A DNA stretch of 64,000 nt, taken from contig NZ_CP014231.1 of NCBI RefSeq assembly GCF_001553645.1, forward strand, positions 1,984,001 to 2,048,000, read 5' to 3'. The stretch comes from Leptotrichia sp. oral taxon 847 (GTDB lineage: Bacteria; Fusobacteriota; Fusobacteriia; Fusobacteriales; Leptotrichiaceae). The translations under genes and the position numbers were made by a program. Positions 17,568 through 26,547 of this stretch are shown here, in pieces. Below the pieces are notes generated by a model, which saw nothing but the letters and a program-made list of their open reading frames with translations, did not search any database and was not told the origin of the DNA. The number at the start of each line of letters is the position of its first letter. Position 1 is the first letter of the stretch.

Positions 17568-18515
17568 TTAGTCTTGCATTCCTAAATATGCAGCTCCTAA
17601 AATTCCAGCATCATTTCCAAGTTTTGCTGTAACAATTTTTAGTGTTTCAAGTGTTGAAGGAAATGCTGTCTCTTTTATTTTTTCTTTAACTTTGTCAAAT
17701 AGGAAATCTCCAGCAAGAGCAACTCCACCACCTACCACAACAATTTCAGGATCCAAAATATTTAATAAATTACCAATTCCAAGTGCTAATTTTTCAGCTT
17801 CATAGTCGACGATGTCAAGTGAAAATTCATCACCTTGTTTTGCAGCATCAAATACATCTTTTGCTTCTAAATCTCTTCCTTTTGTCATTTCATACAATAA
17901 ATTCTGTTTGTTTACCGCAAGACGACTTTGAGCTTCACGAATTATTCCTGTAGCTGAAGCATAGGCTTCCCAGCAACCTTTTTGTCCACAGCCGCACAAT
18001 TTTCCGTTATGTTCAATTTTTATGTGTCCAACTTCTCCACCGGCACCATTTAGTCCGCTTATAAGTTTTCCATCCACTATAATTCCACCACCGATACCAG
18101 TTCCGATGGCTAATCCTAAGACATTTTTGTAGCCTTGTCCAGCACCTTGCCACATTTCACCTAATGTTATGACATTCACATCATTATCAGCTTTTACTGG
18201 AATTCCAAGATTTTTTTCAAATTCAAGCGCCAAATCAATACCGTTTTTCCATGGGAAATTTGCCCAGAATTTTACTATTCTGTTGTTTAATACAGGTCCA
18301 GGAACACCGATTCCAACTGATTTTACATCATTAAAACTGACACTGCTATTTTCAATTTGCGCTTTCAAAATATTTGAAAGTCTTTTTATTGTTTCTGAGA
18401 AACCTTCGATAGAATCTGTTTTTGCAATTGTAGTAAAAATGATATTTCCACTTTCATCAACTAAACCTAATTTTGTGTTAGTCCCTCCTAAATCTATTCC
18501 AACATAATATTTCAT
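17568..18515 (-). CDS. glk: ROK-family glucokinase
   Basis: ATP-dependent sugar kinase, probably glucose to glucose 6-phosphate. The 315-residue protein has the phosphate-binding YVGIDLGGTNTKLGLVD at the N-terminus, the catalytic region VKADNDVNVITLGEMW, GIGTGIGGGIIVDGKL, and the ROK zinc motif CGCGQKGCWEAYAS. A fructokinase or N-acetylmannosamine kinase cannot be fully excluded, but the motif pattern is that of bacterial glucokinases. Confidence 0.88.
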   Translation of the reverse strand: MKYYVGIDLGGTNTKLGLVDESGNIIFTTIAKTDSIEGFSETIKRLSNILKAQIENSSVSFNDVKSVGIGVPGPVLNNRIVKFWANFPWKNGIDLALEFEKNLGIPVKADNDVNVITLGEMWQGAGQGYKNVLGLAIGTGIGGGIIVDGKLISGLNGAGGEVGHIKIEHNGKLCGCGQKGCWEAYASATGIIREAQSRLAVNKQNLLYEMTKGRDLEAKDVFDAAKQGDEFSLDIVDYEAEKLALGIGNLLNILDPEIVVVGGGVALAGDFLFDKVKEKIKETAFPSTLETLKIVTAKLGNDAGILGAAYLGMQD

Positions 18516-18635
18516 TTTTCTTCTCCTCTTATTAAATTTTTATTTAATCTTTTCATAAATAGTTTACCTTATTTTTTTTAGATTTTCAAGATTAAAAAGT
18601 GTACTTTTGTTATTTTTTATTTTTTGATGGGATAA

Positions 18636-18725
18636 TTTTGTCAGTACATAAAGATGCTTAAACTGATGTGAGGATTATAAGGGAAAATGAAATTCTTTTC
18701 CTCATTATGTAAAAAAAATAAAAAT
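18636..18725 (+). repeat. Decayed remnant of the dispersed structured element
   Basis: Two separated pieces match the element: TTTTGTCAGTACATAAAGAT (right arm of hairpin 1) and, after a deletion of about 100 bp, the hairpin 3 region (GGATTATAAGGGAAAATG and the T/C-rich partner arm, then TATGTAAAAAAAATAAAA). Neither end of the element survives. It lies just upstream of the htrA promoter. Confidence 0.7.
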
Positions 18726-18727
18726 AT

Positions 18728-18757
18728 TGACATTTCTAAGTTGAAAATAGTATAATG
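18728..18757 (+). promoter_or_regulatory. Promoter of htrA
   Basis: TTGACA (18728-18733) and TATAAT (18752-18757) with an 18-base spacer, 33 bp before the chosen htrA start. Confidence 0.8.
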
Positions 18758-18790
18758 TGTTTTGAGAAATTAATGAAAGGACTTAAAAAA

Positions 18791-19930
18791 ATGAAATTTA
18801 AAAATATAGTAACTTCGTCATTTTTTGCAGCGGCACTTGTCAGTGGAACTGCTATGGCGGAAGGACAAGTTTTACAAAATAAACAAGTTGTACAAAATAC
18901 GAGTGTAACGAATGATATGTACAGAGCACAAGATGCATTTGCAGCTGTCTATGACAAAGCAAAAGATTCGGTTGTAAATATCAGAACAAAATCAACAATT
19001 GTAGTAGAAACTTATAATCCGTTGGAAGCCTTTTTATTTGGAACTTCAGGAAGAAGACAGCAAAGAAAAGAAACTGGAAGTTTGGGATCTGGATTTATCA
19101 TTTCAAGTGATGGATATATTATGACAAACAATCATGTCATCGAAGGTGCGGATGAGATTTATGTAAAAATGTCAGATGGACAGGAATATTTGGCAAAATT
19201 AGTGGGAACTTCTCCAGAAGTTGACATTGCCATTTTGAAAGTTATGGCAAACAGAACTTTTAAACCACTTAAGTTTGCAAATTCGGATAATATAAAAATA
19301 GGACACTGGGCTATTGCGTTTGGAAATCCTTTAGGACTAAACAGTTCGATGACAGTTGGAGTAATTGGCGCGTCTGGAAGAAGTTCTCTTGGAATAGAAC
19401 AAGTTGAAAATTTCATTCAAACGGATGCTGCAATTAATCAAGGAAACAGTGGAGGACCATTACTTAATATAAACGGAGATGTAATAGGTGTAAATACCGC
19501 AATTTATTCGACAACAGGTGGAAGTGTAGGACTTGGTTTTGCAATTCCTTCAAATTTGGCTACGAATGTCAAAGATTCAATAATAAAATCTGGAAGATAT
19601 GAAAGACCTTATGTTGGAATTTCTGTACTTGATTTGACTCCAGAAATTAAAAGACAGAGAAATATTCCATATTCATCAGGAATTATGGTGCAACAGGTAT
19701 ATTCAGGCTCTCCTGCCGCAAAATATGGATTAAAACCAGGCGACATCATACTTGAAATAAACGGTAAAAAAGTAACTTCCGCAGGAACATTTATTGGAGA
19801 ATTGGCAGCTAAAAAAATAGGTGAAACTGTAAACTTAAAAGTTTCTTCAGGTGGAAAAGAAAAAAATATATCAATGAAATTGGAAGCTTTTAGTTATTCA
19901 AGACAGCAGATAAACAATCGAAGAAGATAA
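18791..19930 (+). CDS. HtrA/DegP-family periplasmic serine protease
   Basis: Envelope quality-control protease with one PDZ domain. Counting from the chosen start, the catalytic triad is His115 (TNNHVIEG), Asp145 (EVDIAIL) and Ser220 (QGNSGGPLL). The signal peptide (about 1-24) ends near ALVSGTAMAEG. The PDZ domain occupies about residues 270-355 (PYVGISVLDLTPEI, GSPAAKYGLKPGDIILEINGKKV). An upstream in-frame ATG at 18755 lies inside the promoter -10 region. The AAGGA at 18777 and the clean signal peptide support ATG 18791. Confidence 0.93.
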   Translation: MKFKNIVTSSFFAAALVSGTAMAEGQVLQNKQVVQNTSVTNDMYRAQDAFAAVYDKAKDSVVNIRTKSTIVVETYNPLEAFLFGTSGRRQQRKETGSLGSGFIISSDGYIMTNNHVIEGADEIYVKMSDGQEYLAKLVGTSPEVDIAILKVMANRTFKPLKFANSDNIKIGHWAIAFGNPLGLNSSMTVGVIGASGRSSLGIEQVENFIQTDAAINQGNSGGPLLNINGDVIGVNTAIYSTTGGSVGLGFAIPSNLATNVKDSIIKSGRYERPYVGISVLDLTPEIKRQRNIPYSSGIMVQQVYSGSPAAKYGLKPGDIILEINGKKVTSAGTFIGELAAKKIGETVNLKVSSGGKEKNISMKLEAFSYSRQQINNRRR

Positions 19931-19953
19931 TTAGAAAAATAACAAGTAAAGAG

Positions 19954-19983
19954 ATTCTCTCAGGAAATGAGGGAATTTTTTTA
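19954..19983 (+). terminator. Terminator of htrA
   Basis: ATTCTCTCA pairs with TGAGGGAAT (one G-U pair) over a 5-base loop, followed by seven T residues. Confidence 0.85.
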
Positions 19984-20088
19984 GTTAACATGATTTTTAT
20001 AAAATTCATTGAATATTTGAACCTTTTGAGAAACAGTTATTCAAAACTTATTTTTTTCTTGAAATAACTGCATTTTTTTTAAAATTAT

Positions 20089-20116
20089 TTGAAAAACTCA
20101 ATAAATTTGGTATAAT
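20089..20116 (+). promoter_or_regulatory. Promoter of the U32 peptidase gene
   Basis: TTGAAA (20089-20094) and TATAAT (20111-20116) with a 16-base spacer, 36 bp before the GTG start at 20153. Confidence 0.65.
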
Positions 20117-20152
20117 ATAAACAAAATAAATTTTGTGTGGAGAGAAAATGAA

Positions 20153-21772
20153 GTGATTGAAAAAAAGAACAAATTAAATATTTTGGCGCCAGCGGGAAAT
20201 TATGAAAAACTTGTCGCAGCAGTAAAAGCAGGAGCGGATGAAGTTTTTTTTGGACTAAAAGGATTTAGTGCGAGAAGAAATAATGAAAATTTGGATATGA
20301 AAGAAGTTTTTAGTGCGATTGACTATGCGCATTTACACGGTGTTAAAGCAATTATGGCTTTTAATACAATTTTGAAGGACAGTGAAATCAAAAGTATGTA
20401 CAACAATATAAAAAGAGTGTATGAACACGGTGTGGATGCGGTTATTGTACAAGATTTGGGATTGGTCAAATTTTTAAAAGAAAATTTTCCAAATTTAAAA
20501 CTTCACGCAAGTACGCAAATGACGGTTGCAAATCACGTTGAAGCTAGTAAATTAAAAGAAATGGGACTTAGCAGAGTTTGTCTTGCAAGAGAATTATCTT
20601 TTGAGGAAATTAAGGAAATTAGAAAAAATACTGATATTGAGCTAGAAATTTTTGTGTCGGGCTCGCTTTGTATCTCGTATTCGGGAAATTGCTATATAAG
20701 CAGTTTTATTGGCGGAAGAAGTGGAAATCGTGGACTTTGTGCTTATTCTTGCAGAAAAAAGTTTACCGATGAAAGTGGAAAAAGTGCATATTTTTTGAGT
20801 CCAAATGATCAGCTTTTGCAGGAAAAAGAGATTAATTTATTAAAAGAAATTGGAGTTGATGCGCTAAAAGTTGAAGGGCGGAAAAAATCTAGCGAGTACG
20901 TCTTTGAAACAGTAAGTTATTACGACAATATTTTAAAGGGGACTCCAAGGCCGACAGAAAGCTATAAACTTTTTAATAGAGGATATTCCAAAGGTTATTT
21001 TTATTTAGATGACAAGCTTATGAATCAAAAGTATTCTTCAAATTTTGGATATTTTTTGGGAATTAGATTAGGTAGTTCGAATAATTTTAAAATTGACGAT
21101 GAATTAATTTTAGGTGATGGAGTTCAATTTGTTGATGAAAATTTTGAAAAAATTTCAGGAGAATATGTCAATAAAATTATTTTTAACGGCGAAAAAGTTC
21201 AAAAGGTTAAAAAAAATGACACGATTTCGATTGGAAAACTGCCAAAAGGGACAAAATATATTTACAAAAATTATTCTAAAGAAATCAATGACAAAATTAT
21301 TCACAATATAAAAGTTTCCAAAAGATTTTCTGCCATTGATGCAGAATTTGTCGCAGAAAAAGGTAAAAAATTGAAACTTACTTTTGAGATTAAAAATTTG
21401 AAAAATGAAAAAATAACGGTTACAAAAGAAAGCGATTTTGTCTTGAGTGAAATTGCCAAAAAAACAATTACAAAAGAAAAAATTGCCAAAAAAATCGCAG
21501 AACTTGGTGACACATCTTTTGAACTTGCAAATGTCAAAATAATTTATGACGGAAATTCATTTATTCCATTTAGTGAACTTAAAAATTTAAAAAGATTATG
21601 CACACAAGAGCTTTCTAAAGAAGTTTTGGCATCGTACAAAAGAATTGCGCCTGAAAAGAAAGAATATGAATTTTTGCAAGAAAAAATTTTAAAAAAACCT
21701 ATTTTTTCTGCACTTGTTTCAAATGAACAGCAAGAAAAAGTCTGTCGTAAGCTTGGAATTTCTAAAATTTAT
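20153..21772 (+). CDS. U32-family peptidase/RNA hydroxylase, 5' exon interrupted by an IStron
   Basis: Protein of the peptidase U32 family; characterised members (RlhA, TrhP) hydroxylate rRNA or tRNA cytidine/uridine, and older annotation calls them collagenase-like. LNILAPAGNYEKLVAAVKAGAD is the usual start and VSGSLCISYSGNCYISSFIGGRSGNRGLCAYSCR carries the conserved cysteines. The start is taken as GTG 20153 because GGAGAG lies 8 bp upstream; GTG 20135 is possible. Unspliced, the frame meets TAA at 21773. Removal of 21773-23755 joins I-S-K-I-Y directly to F-D-V-A-K-E in frame and gives about 727 residues, a normal length for the long U32 subtype. Confidence 0.88.
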
Positions 21773-22200
21773 TAAATAATGCAAGAACACTCGCAACGCA
21801 AGGAACGAGATGAACTGCACAAAAATTTTAGTAAGCATATAGGGAAACTTGTATGTAGACACAGAAAGAACTGTGCAACAAAGAAACTGAATTGCTGGGA
21901 ACTCTTAAAGCTGGTATGACCACAACATAGCAATCTTACTCATAAGAGGCAAATGTGAAGGTAGCGAAAGCAGAAAAAACATACTAGATGGTGCAAGGTT
22001 AAATCCTAAACATTATGATAATAGACAATCAGCAGCTAAGCCTGAAAAGGAAAGTTCAACGACTATCCCTCGTGAGGGGAGTACAATACAAGCGGTTGGT
22101 ATTGGAAGTGGTTTCGCCTAAATCTTAGGTAGTAACAAATATAATTGTTATGAATATAAGATATGGATAAGATATAGTCTGTGCTTGTTAGAGATAACAA
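21773..22200 (+). ncRNA. Group I intron ribozyme core
   Basis: The region carries the conserved core strings of IStron group I introns: AATTGCTGGGAA (21890-21901), GACAATCAGCAGCTAAGCC (22024-22042), GACTATCCCTCGTGAGGGG with its hairpin (22061-22079), and AAGATATAGTCTGTGC (about 22169-22184), the last providing the 3' strand of P7. A P1 helix can be drawn: TTTATTAAA (21768-21776, spanning the 5' splice site) pairs with TTTAGTAAG (21827-21835). This gives 9 pairs and places a U-G wobble at the splice junction, as in known group I introns. Confidence 0.85.
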
Positions 22201-22418
22201 GAAGTTCAAGATATTCTTTTCTCCTTAACTTGTTAAGGAGTGAAAATATTAGGAGAACTGCATAAGTAGTAGCGAACTTATGTGAACGACGCTTCCCACT
22301 GTTGTGGGGTTTTAAAAACTTTAAAAATATTTAAAAATAAATAAAAAATATTACTTTTTGATAGTTAAAATGTAGAATATATAGTATAATATCTCTGATG
22401 AAAAGGAGGTGATTATAT

Positions 22419-23696
22419 ATGTATTTAACATTAAAACAACAGGTAAAGCATCTTAGTAAAAAGGAGTTTAGGAATTTAAAATATTTATCTCATATAGCCA
22501 AGAACTTAACTAATGAAGCTATATATAATATTAGACAATACTATTTTAAAAATAAAAAGTATTTAAGTTATAATGAAAACTATAAAATACTTAAAAATAG
22601 TGAGAATTACAAGAAATTAAATTCTAATATGGCACAACAAATTCTAAAAGAATTAGACGGAAGTTTCAAATCATTTTTTGGACTTTTAAAACTTGCTAAG
22701 AATGGTCAATATGATAATAAAAAAATAAAATTACCTAATTATCTTGATAAAGATGGTTTTACAACTCTTTTTATAGGTTTTGTAAGATTAAAAGATGATA
22801 TTCTGATAGTTCCTTATTCAATTTCATTTAGAAAGACACATAAGGAAATCGCAGGAAAACTACCACCAGTATTAAAAGGCAAGAAGATAAAAGAGATTAG
22901 AATAATACCAAAACAACATTCTAGGTACTTTGAAATTCAATATACTTATGAGGTAGAAGAAGTTCAAAGGGAATTAAATAAAGAAAATGGACTAGGAATA
23001 GATTTAGGTATAGATAATCTATGTACTTGTGTTAGTAATAACGGAGCATCATTCCTAATAGATGGTAGAAAATTAAAGTCAATAAATCAATACTATAACA
23101 AGATAAATGCAAAATTACAAAGCATAAAAGATAAGCAAAAGATTAAGCGGACAACATTAAGACAAAAGAGAATAGCTAGAAAGAGAAATAATCGTATAGA
23201 AGATTATCTTTCAAAAGCAGCAAGAATAATTGTAAATTATTGTCTTAATAATGATATAGGAAAACTAGTTCTAGGGTACAATGAAGATTTTCAAAGAAAT
23301 TCAAATATAGGAAGTATAAATAATCAAAATTTTGTAAATATACCATATAGAAAATTAAGAGATAAATTAATATATCTATGTAAACTATATGGAATAGAAT
23401 TTAAACTACAAGAAGAAAGTTATACATCAAAAGCAAGTTTCTTTGATGGAGATGAAATCCCAATATATGATAAAGAAAATCTAAAAGAATATATATTCAG
23501 TGGAAAAAGGATAAAAAGAGGACTATATCAAACAAGTGCAGGTAAACTCATAAATGCAGATTGTAATGGAGCATTAAACATATTAAGGAAAAGTAAAGTT
23601 GTGGACTTAAGCGTCCTATACAATAGAGGTGAGCTGAACACGCCTAAAAGAATAAGGGTAGTTGTTGTGCTATCAAACTTCTTAGAAAATTTTTAA
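22419..23696 (+). CDS. tnpB: TnpB RNA-guided nuclease of the IStron
   Basis: 425-residue TnpB (IS605 OrfB) with RuvC-like catalytic motifs: Asp in GLGIDLGIDNLCTC, Glu in KLVLGYNEDFQRNS, and Asp in LINADCNGALNILRK. An arginine/lysine-rich bridge region (KIKRTTLRQKRIARKRNNR) precedes the second motif. The CxxC zinc-ribbon cysteines of many TnpB proteins are absent; instead the IStron-type EESYTSKASFFDGDEIP is present. The ORF looks intact. TnpB uses an omega RNA from the element's right end to cut empty donor sites and so keep the element (known of the family). A very strong ribosome binding site (AAAGGAGGTGAT) precedes the ATG. Confidence 0.92.
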   Translation: MYLTLKQQVKHLSKKEFRNLKYLSHIAKNLTNEAIYNIRQYYFKNKKYLSYNENYKILKNSENYKKLNSNMAQQILKELDGSFKSFFGLLKLAKNGQYDNKKIKLPNYLDKDGFTTLFIGFVRLKDDILIVPYSISFRKTHKEIAGKLPPVLKGKKIKEIRIIPKQHSRYFEIQYTYEVEEVQRELNKENGLGIDLGIDNLCTCVSNNGASFLIDGRKLKSINQYYNKINAKLQSIKDKQKIKRTTLRQKRIARKRNNRIEDYLSKAARIIVNYCLNNDIGKLVLGYNEDFQRNSNIGSINNQNFVNIPYRKLRDKLIYLCKLYGIEFKLQEESYTSKASFFDGDEIPIYDKENLKEYIFSGKRIKRGLYQTSAGKLINADCNGALNILRKSKVVDLSVLYNRGELNTPKRIRVVVVLSNFLENF

Positions 23697-23714
23697 ATAA
23701 TTTTAAAGATTTTA

Positions 23715-23744
23715 GAACCCCATGACGTAAGAAGTGGGAGGTTC
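23715..23744 (+). ncRNA. 3' hairpin of the probable omega RNA
   Basis: GAACCCCA and TGGGAGGTTC form an imperfect stem right after tnpB, the typical end of an IS605-type omega RNA scaffold. The guide would begin about 11 bases further on at the element's right boundary and read into the 3' exon (TTTGATGTGGCAAAAG). The 5' end of the RNA cannot be placed. Confidence 0.6.
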
Positions 23745-23755
23745 AGAAAAAGCAG

Positions 23756-24319
23756 TTTGATGTGGCAAAAGAGAAAAATTTGGATAAAATAGAGATAAAT
23801 ACGAATTTGGCCTCAAATCTTTATCAAGTTGTGATGGGTGATAAAAATGGGTTAAAAGGACAATCGCTTGATTGGAACTTAAATGTTTTTAATAATTTTA
23901 CAGTGGAAGTTTTTTCTCAATTTCCAAATTTAGAAACCATATTTTTGTCGCCTGAACTAAGTTATCGGCAACTAAAATTTATAAAAAGTGATAAGATAAA
24001 AAAAGGACTTGTAATTTATGGACATTTGAAAGGAATGTATATCGAGCATAAAATTTTTAGCGAAAAGTATAAAGAGCTTGAGGGAGAGTTTTATGACAAA
24101 TATAAAATTGTAAAAAATGAGTTGGATAATACCGAACTTTATTTAAATAAGCCTATGAATTTGATTCCTAAATTGGACGAAATTTTGGAGCTGGGGCTTG
24201 ATGAATTGAGGCTTGATTTTACTTTTGAGACGGAGAAGGAAATTAAAAAAGTTATTGAAAGTTTAACTACAAAAAGTGGGAAATATACTCCGTATGCTTT
24301 TGAACAAGGAGTTTTATAA
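23756..24319 (+). CDS. U32-family peptidase/RNA hydroxylase, 3' exon
   Basis: Second part of the gene split at 21772. Starting at TTT GAT GTG (F-D-V), the frame gives 187 residues: FDVAKEKNLDKIEINTNLA, LKGQSLDWNLNVFNNFTVEV, LPKLDEILELGLDELRLDFTF-like text and a normal stop. The stretch LDWNLNVFNN is typical of the C-terminal domain of long U32 proteins. The GTG at 23762 has no ribosome binding site, so separate translation is unlikely. Expression should depend on intron splicing. Confidence 0.85.
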   Translation, partial: FDVAKEKNLDKIEINTNLASNLYQVVMGDKNGLKGQSLDWNLNVFNNFTVEVFSQFPNLETIFLSPELSYRQLKFIKSDKIKKGLVIYGHLKGMYIEHKIFSEKYKELEGEFYDKYKIVKNELDNTELYLNKPMNLIPKLDEILELGLDELRLDFTFETEKEIKKVIESLTTKSGKYTPYAFEQGVL

Positions 24320-24343
24320 AAATTAAAATTTTAAGGAGAAAAA

Positions 24344-25450
24344 GTGGAAATTATAAAAAAACAAAAATATTTAGAAAAATTATATTTGTTATTGGGAGCT
24401 TCTATTTTTATTCATTATATTTTAGTAATTTTATTCAGCGTTTTAATATTATTTGAAATTTTTACCTCAAAGGAGTACAAAAAAATATTGAAAGACAGAA
24501 CATTAATTACAGTTGGAGTTGTTTTGGGATTTTCGATAATGACTTCCGTCTTTTATAAAAATATTTTAGGGCTTGTGGCAATTCCAATATTTTTGTTCTT
24601 AGTGGTTGGAAGATATTATACTTTGGCAGTTGATGTGGAATTAAAGCAAAAAGTTTTGCAAATAATTTCAAAATTTTCGATAGTTCCATTTTTTATTGGG
24701 ATTGTTGAATTTGTTTTGACAAAAAGCAGAATTGGTTATTTTGCATTTTTTAATCCGAATTATTTGGGAAGCGTTATGATGATGGGGGCGATTGTAAATT
24801 TATATTTATTTTTTGAAAAAAGAAATAAAAAAAATATTTTGTTTTTTTTCTCAAATATGGCGACTATTTTTTTAAGTGGTTCTCGATCATCGTTAATTGC
24901 AGTAATTTTAGGAATTTTTGTACTATTATTTTATTTTTTGGATAAAAGATATTTTATTTTTGGAACTTTGGTGCTTTTAATCTATATTTTGGGAGTTTAT
25001 CTTCATATTTTCCCTTTCTTGCGAATGGACACTTTTGTAGAATATTTTTGGCTGAGGGTGGAAATTGTGCAAATGGCAATTGTCGTTTTTAAAAGAACAA
25101 ATTTTTTGTACGGACACGGAAACTTTTTTTACTACAAGTTTACAAATCATGTCTATCCGCACTCGCACAATGCAATTGTGGAATTTCTTTTAAGTTATGG
25201 GTTTATTGGAACAGTTTTACTTGCGACAGTTTTTTTTAGATATTTATATGAAATTTTGAAAAAAGATAGAAACAATATTTTAAAGATTGCTTTGATAGTC
25301 GGAGTGATTTTTCACAATTTGACGGACTTTACAATTTTCTGGGTTCAGACGGTACTTTTGTTTATAATGATTTCGTCGTATGAAGAAGATAATAAAATGA
25401 TAAAGGGTTATAGAAAAATAAAAAATGAAGAATTATTGGAGGAAAAATAA
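24344..25450 (+). CDS. O-antigen ligase/polymerase-like membrane protein
   Basis: 368-residue integral membrane protein with about ten hydrophobic segments. The region from about residue 240 contains LYGHGNFFYYKFTNHVYPHSHNAIVEFLLSYG, with the histidine-rich periplasmic motif typical of the Wzy/WaaL (O-antigen ligase) superfamily. Such enzymes transfer or polymerise lipid-linked glycans at the outer face of the inner membrane. The exact glycan is not evident, since no other surface polysaccharide gene is adjacent. The GTG start follows AAGGAG by 6 bp, and the gene is 24 bp after the U32 3' exon, probably one operon. Confidence 0.75.
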   Translation: MEIIKKQKYLEKLYLLLGASIFIHYILVILFSVLILFEIFTSKEYKKILKDRTLITVGVVLGFSIMTSVFYKNILGLVAIPIFLFLVVGRYYTLAVDVELKQKVLQIISKFSIVPFFIGIVEFVLTKSRIGYFAFFNPNYLGSVMMMGAIVNLYLFFEKRNKKNILFFFSNMATIFLSGSRSSLIAVILGIFVLLFYFLDKRYFIFGTLVLLIYILGVYLHIFPFLRMDTFVEYFWLRVEIVQMAIVVFKRTNFLYGHGNFFYYKFTNHVYPHSHNAIVEFLLSYGFIGTVLLATVFFRYLYEILKKDRNNILKIALIVGVIFHNLTDFTIFWVQTVLLFIMISSYEEDNKMIKGYRKIKNEELLEEK

Positions 25451-25492
25451 AATTATAAAAATTTTTTTAAGAAAGGAAAAGAAAATAAAAAA

Positions 25493-26056
25493 ATGAGAAA
25501 TAATATATATGTTGGACTGGTTCACTATCCTGTATACAATAAAAATAATGATGTAGTTGCAACTTCGGTTACAAATTTTGATATACATGATATTTCGAGA
25601 ACTTGTAGAACTTATGATATAAAAAAATATTTTATTATAACGCCTGTTGATGCTCAAAAGGAGCTGACAAGTAGAATTATCGGTTTCTGGACTGAAGGTG
25701 ATGGAATAGAATTTAATAAAAATAGGAACGAAGCGTTTGAAAATACAAAACTTGAAGATTCTGTACAAAGTTCGATTGAGACAATTGAAAAATTTGAAGG
25801 GAGAAAGCCAAAGATTATAACAACTTCTGCAAGAATTTTTTCAAATTCAGTTGATTACAATGTTTTAGGAAAAGAAATAATAGAAGATGAGTCGCCATAT
25901 CTTATCTTATTTGGGACAGGATGGGGACTTACCGATGAAATTATGGATTTATCTTACAAAATTTTAAAGCCTATTCGAGGAAATACAAAATATAATCATC
26001 TGTGTGTAAGAAGCGCTGTGTCAATAATTTTGGACAGATTACTGGGAGAAAATTAA
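25493..26056 (+). CDS. Predicted SPOUT-type RNA methyltransferase (COG4752-like)
   Basis: 187-residue protein resembling an uncharacterised family predicted to have a SPOUT methyltransferase fold. It opens with NIYVGLVHYPVYNKNNDVVATSVTNFDIHDISRTCRTY and closes with PYLILFGTGWGLTDEIMDL followed by RSAVSIILDRLLGE, where LFGTGWGL resembles the knot motif that binds S-adenosylmethionine. It sits in an operon with rimM and trmD, consistent with an RNA-modification role. The target RNA is unknown. Confidence 0.75.
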   Translation: MRNNIYVGLVHYPVYNKNNDVVATSVTNFDIHDISRTCRTYDIKKYFIITPVDAQKELTSRIIGFWTEGDGIEFNKNRNEAFENTKLEDSVQSSIETIEKFEGRKPKIITTSARIFSNSVDYNVLGKEIIEDESPYLILFGTGWGLTDEIMDLSYKILKPIRGNTKYNHLCVRSAVSIILDRLLGEN

Positions 26057-26089
26057 AAAATTTAAATATTTTGGGGAAAGGAAAAAATT

Positions 26090-26518
26090 ATGGAAAGTGC
26101 AAATATGAAAAATAAAAAGTTGGTTGGAATTGTTGTTGTGAGCCACAGTAACAAACTTGCTGAAGAAATTATCAATTTTGCAAAAATTTTAAGTCAGGAA
26201 GATTTTCCAATTGTAAATGGTGGAAATGTAAAAAGAGAAGTTTATGGAACAAATGTGGAAACTGTGAAAAATGCGGTAATTTCCGCTGATAATGGAGCTG
26301 GAGTATTAATTTTCGTGGATATGGGAAGTTCTATTTTTAATGCTATGCAAGTGGTAAAAGAATTGGAAGGGAAAGTTGACGCAAGAATTGTCGATGCTCC
26401 AATTGTAGAAGGAGTTTTATCGGCTGCCGCTGCAAATTCTTTGGATATGGATTTGGAAGATTTGAAATTGATTGCTGAGGAAAGTAGAAATTTTACAAAA
26501 TTAAGAAAAGAAATATAA
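26090..26518 (+). CDS. dhaM: PTS EIIA-like phosphocarrier, DhaM type
   Basis: Mannose-family EIIA-like protein of 142 residues matching the DhaM phosphotransfer subunit of PTS-dependent dihydroxyacetone kinase. VGIVVVSHSNKLAEEIINFA carries the active-site His, ADNGAGVLIFVDMGSSIFNAMQ is the family core, and IVDAPIVEGVLSAAAANSLD is a DhaM hallmark. The partner subunits DhaK and DhaL are not in the window. An internal ATG at residue 6 is a possible start, but GGGGAAAGGA fits 26090. Confidence 0.85.
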   Translation: MESANMKNKKLVGIVVVSHSNKLAEEIINFAKILSQEDFPIVNGGNVKREVYGTNVETVKNAVISADNGAGVLIFVDMGSSIFNAMQVVKELEGKVDARIVDAPIVEGVLSAAAANSLDMDLEDLKLIAEESRNFTKLRKEI

Positions 26519-26547
26519 TTAATGTAATTTAAGAAAGTGAGAAATTT

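Larger units (their letters stand above)
21773..23755 (+). mobile_element. IStron: group I intron carrying an IS605-type tnpB
   Basis: Chimeric element of 1983 bp: a group I intron ribozyme at the 5' side and a tnpB gene at the 3' side, as first described for CdISt1 of Clostridioides difficile. The left boundary is placed after TTTAT (21768-21772), which serves as target/TAM and ends the 5' exon. The right boundary is after the G of AAAAAGCAG at 23755. No tnpA transposase gene is present, so movement would need TnpA in trans. There is no flanking duplication, as expected for IS200/IS605 insertion. Its splicing would remove the element from the U32 mRNA. The 3' boundary could also be 3 bases earlier (G at 23752), which would keep the frame and add Gln. 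Confidence 0.85.

Noticed and set aside
22200-22418. Search for a tnpA transposase gene in the IStron
   Set aside because: The space between ribozyme core and tnpB is non-coding; the element has tnpB only.
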